Source of the DNA: Cyclostephanos tholiformis | Taxonomy: Eukaryota; Bacillariophyta; Thalassiosirophyceae; Thalassiosirales; Thalassiosiraceae | Assembly: GCA_036939975.1 (NCBI GenBank) | Contig: JALLPB010000092.1 | Coordinates: forward strand, 1-24,215 | Length of the DNA stretch: 24,215 nucleotides | Reading direction: 5' to 3' | The notes under the pieces: generated by a model | Databases searched by the model: none | Seen by the model: the letters and a program-made list of their open reading frames with translations, nothing else | What the model was told of the DNA's origin: nothing | Made by a program: the position numbers and the translations under genes | Shown: positions 22,931 through 24,215 of the stretch, in pieces | Numbering within the stretch: the stretch's first letter is position 1 | Layout: every line of letters begins with the position of its first letter

Positions 22931-22946
22931 GGGGGGGCTTCCCCCC
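22931..22946. repeat. G7-CTT-C6 hairpin followed by a T run
   Basis: Seven G, a CTT spacer and six C are followed by TTTTTAT. An AAAAGGGG about 20 bases upstream could alternatively pair with the CCCCTTTT. The G tract is also prone to slippage. No function can be assigned. Confidence 0.6.
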
Positions 22947-22993
22947 TTTTTATGAGGTGTTCCTATCACACAACTTACCATGTACCGTAAATA

Positions 22994-23067
22994 ATACCGG
23001 GGATTAAGAAACAGCTAATGTTGAAAGGTGTGACAGCTAAATCATTCGGAAGCTGTTTTCCCCGTAT
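22994..23067. repeat. Interrupted inverted repeat left of the transposase
   Basis: AAACAGCT (23009-23016) pairs with AGCTGTTT (23051-23058), and CGGGG (22998-23002) with CCCCG (23060-23064). ATA (22994-22996) can pair with TAT (23065-23067) across a bulged C. The loop is 34 nt. It may be a relic of a mobile element next to the transposase, but that is inference. Confidence 0.45.
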
Positions 23068-23215
23068 CGTACCCTTTTTTTTCGAGATGTACCAAGTCTG
23101 CGTAGGAATTAAAAACTGGGACCCTCGATTTTTTGGCGCGGCTAAAAATTGGCCCGCATCTCTCTTCTCTACCTCCCTCCCACCTCCAAACCTACCTCAC
23201 AGAATTCATTACACC

Positions 23216-24215
23216 ATGACCAAGATCGTCCAGCCTGGCGGCGACAGCGGACAGAGGCGCGTCCGCTACACCGCACGCCGTAAGTATAGCCTCCTGGCTA
23301 CTGCGCGGCGCCTTCGTTTGGGGGGGAAGTCGCTTAATCGTGCCGCAGCAGAGCTGCGCGTGAGCGCTTCGAACCTTTCGAAGTGGGAGAAGGTGGGGGT
23401 CGGCTCGATGGACCCCAAGGACCAACTTTTCAAGAGTAAGAAAATGTGTTCGCACCCTGGCCCGCCTGGCCAGTTAGCGACAATCGACGAACCCCTGCTC
23501 CGCTATGTCTTCGAGCAGCGCGAGCAGGGTATCGTCGTCGACACGTTCAAGATTGCGCTCCGAGCGTCGTTCCTCTCTTCCGGCTTCCACGAGAAGTCCT
23601 TCACCGCGCGCTGTAGCGCGGTGAGGAGGTGGATTTTTGCCCATTCGATGTCCTATCGAATGGGCACCCACACTTCTCAGCGCCCCCCCGCCGAAGTTGC
23701 AAACGAGGCCACTGACTACATGGTTTACATGCGTCAGATCGTCGTCGGTAGCAACCGCGACCGGCGTTACATCCTAAATATGGATCAAACGCCGGTGTAC
23801 TTTGCGATGAGCGCAAAGCGGACGCTGGAGGTAACCGGCAAAAAAACAATCCACATCCGAACGACGGCTGACGACACGAAGCGAGCGACCGTGGCCGTAA
23901 CGATCGCAGCGGATGGGACGTTACTCCCGTCGATGGTCGTATTTAAGGGTGCGGCAAATGGTAGGATCGCGCAGAACGAGTTGGGCACCTACCCAACAAC
24001 CAACCAATACCGCTGCCAGGAGAACGCCTGGATGGACGAAGCGGTAATGGTGGCCTGGGTTGACGACGTACTAGCTCCGTACGTCGCGACGGCGCCGGAC
24101 CACGTCATCCCTATCCTCATCTTGGACAGCTATCGCTGCCACATGATGGGATCCGTGGTGCAGCGGATCCAGGAGTTAGGGGTGGAGGTGCAGCACATTC
24201 CTGGTGGCTGCACCT
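23216..24215 (+). CDS. Pogo/Tigger-like DDE transposase, cut by the window edge
   Basis: The frame opens at ATG 23216 and stays open for 333 codons to the right end, so the C-terminus is missing from view. Residues of about 22-60 (RKYSLLATARRLR, then KSLNRAAAELRVSASNLSKW) form a Psq/CENP-B-type helix-turn-helix. Residues of about 85-160 look like the second, CENP-B/Tc5-type DNA-binding domain, ending in a SYRMGTHTSQ segment comparable to the family's LS-R-x-x-T-x-x-Q. A DDE_1-type nuclease core follows, with first Asp in NMDQTPVYF (about 190) and second Asp in LILDSYRCH (about 304). The IPGGCT at the edge is where the family continues to its third acidic residue. It would cut and paste its own element by binding the terminal repeats. 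Codon use is far more GC-rich than in the neighbouring genes, consistent with an inserted element. The visible part has no stop or frameshift, so it may be active or young. Confidence 0.88.
   Translation, partial: MTKIVQPGGDSGQRRVRYTARRKYSLLATARRLRLGGKSLNRAAAELRVSASNLSKWEKVGVGSMDPKDQLFKSKKMCSHPGPPGQLATIDEPLLRYVFEQREQGIVVDTFKIALRASFLSSGFHEKSFTARCSAVRRWIFAHSMSYRMGTHTSQRPPAEVANEATDYMVYMRQIVVGSNRDRRYILNMDQTPVYFAMSAKRTLEVTGKKTIHIRTTADDTKRATVAVTIAADGTLLPSMVVFKGAANGRIAQNELGTYPTTNQYRCQENAWMDEAVMVAWVDDVLAPYVATAPDHVIPILILDSYRCHMMGSVVQRIQELGVEVQHIPGGCT
23601..23624. repeat. Perfect 9-bp hairpin in the transposase CDS
   Basis: TCACCGCGC (23601-23609) and GCGCGGTGA (23616-23624) are exact reverse complements around a 6-nt loop. 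It lies in the second DNA-binding domain, 13 bases before a second hairpin. Confidence 0.85.
23638..23666. repeat. Perfect 12-bp hairpin in the transposase CDS
   Basis: TGCCCATTCGAT (23638-23649) and ATCGAATGGGCA (23655-23666) are exact reverse complements with a 5-nt GTCCT loop. It codes for AHSMSYRMGT at the end of the second DNA-binding domain. Confidence 0.9.
24149..24170. repeat. 7-bp hairpin in the transposase CDS
   Basis: GGATCCG (24149-24155) and CGGATCC (24164-24170) are exact reverse complements around 8 nt, just after the second catalytic Asp. At this length it could be chance in GC-rich coding DNA. Confidence 0.6.

Larger units (their letters stand above)
22604..23215. other. Intergenic region between coiled-coil gene and transposase
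   Basis: I support no gene in these 612 bp. Short minus-strand open stretches (22683-22883, 22790-22981) show no family resemblance. The region should contain the promoter of the coiled-coil gene on its left and the left end of the transposon on its right. It holds a G7/C6 hairpin at 22931-22946 and an interrupted inverted repeat at 22994-23067. Pyrimidine-rich sequence (TCTCTTCTCTACCTCCCTCC) lies just before the transposase ATG. Confidence 0.5.
23216..24215 (+). mobile_element. Left part of a Tc1/mariner-superfamily (pogo-type) DNA transposon
   Basis: The span given is only the transposase part; the real left end lies somewhere in about 23070-23215 and the right end is outside the window. 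The sequence GGCGCGGCTAAAAATTGGCC (23136-23155) just ahead of the gene is GC-rich like the transposase and is a candidate for part of the terminal or promoter region. Terminal inverted repeats and the expected TA target duplication cannot be confirmed without the right end. Confidence 0.7.

Noticed and set aside
22683..22981. Short minus-strand open frames upstream of the coiled-coil gene
   Set aside because: They overlap each other in different frames, have no recognisable product and span a low-complexity G/C tract.
23192..23988. Minus-strand open frames across the transposase
   Set aside because: They are shadows of the GC-rich transposase coding sequence on the other strand.
1..24215. 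A CRISPR array, defence island, tRNA or rRNA
   Set aside because: No regularly spaced repeats, no cloverleaf or rRNA-like sequence was seen. Spliced genes and an axonemal dynein show the window is eukaryotic.

Overview
This is a eukaryotic nuclear segment. Several genes are cut by short GT-AG introns (71-106 nt) whose removal restores long, conserved proteins. The genes are closely packed. An outer-arm axonemal dynein heavy chain implies a flagellated cell or a flagellated life stage. Compact genes, tiny introns and a pogo-like transposase fit a small-genome protist; a stramenopile such as a centric diatom with flagellate sperm is my best guess, but that is an inference and not proven by the sequence.

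Layout from left to right. 1-597: no supported gene, but a 26-bp imperfect inverted repeat. 598-2349 (+): a serine-rich, probably disordered protein of unknown function with a 2 x 32-residue tandem repeat. 2426-5673 (-): a six-exon superfamily 1 helicase of the Upf1/Sen1 type, tail-to-tail with the previous gene (76 bp between stops). 5674-6195: a divergent intergenic region. 6196-6906 (+): a small membrane protein with a COPI-associated-like membrane part and two C-terminal EF-hands. 7157-21144 (-): a dynein heavy chain that fills more than half of the window, convergent with the EF-hand gene. 21434-22603 (-): a coiled-coil protein, upstream of the dynein gene and on the same strand. 22604-23215: intergenic, with inverted repeats. 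23216-24215 (+): a pogo/Tigger-like DDE transposase gene that runs off the right edge.

The helicase exons (448, 826, 818, 184, 283 and 234 nt) join to 930 codons plus stop and restore all the helicase motifs. The dynein has two introns. One lies near the C-terminus. The other is a 90-nt intron that contains no stop and keeps frame, so an ORF caller reads through it; family comparison and GT-AG ends argue that it is spliced out. The mature dynein would be 4608 residues.

The genes do not form an evident pathway. Dynein and perhaps the coiled-coil protein could share a flagellar role, but only their adjacency suggests this. The transposase differs from its neighbours in its GC-rich codon use and carries perfect hairpins inside its coding region, which marks it as an inserted mobile element. 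I found no tRNA, rRNA, CRISPR array or prokaryotic system.
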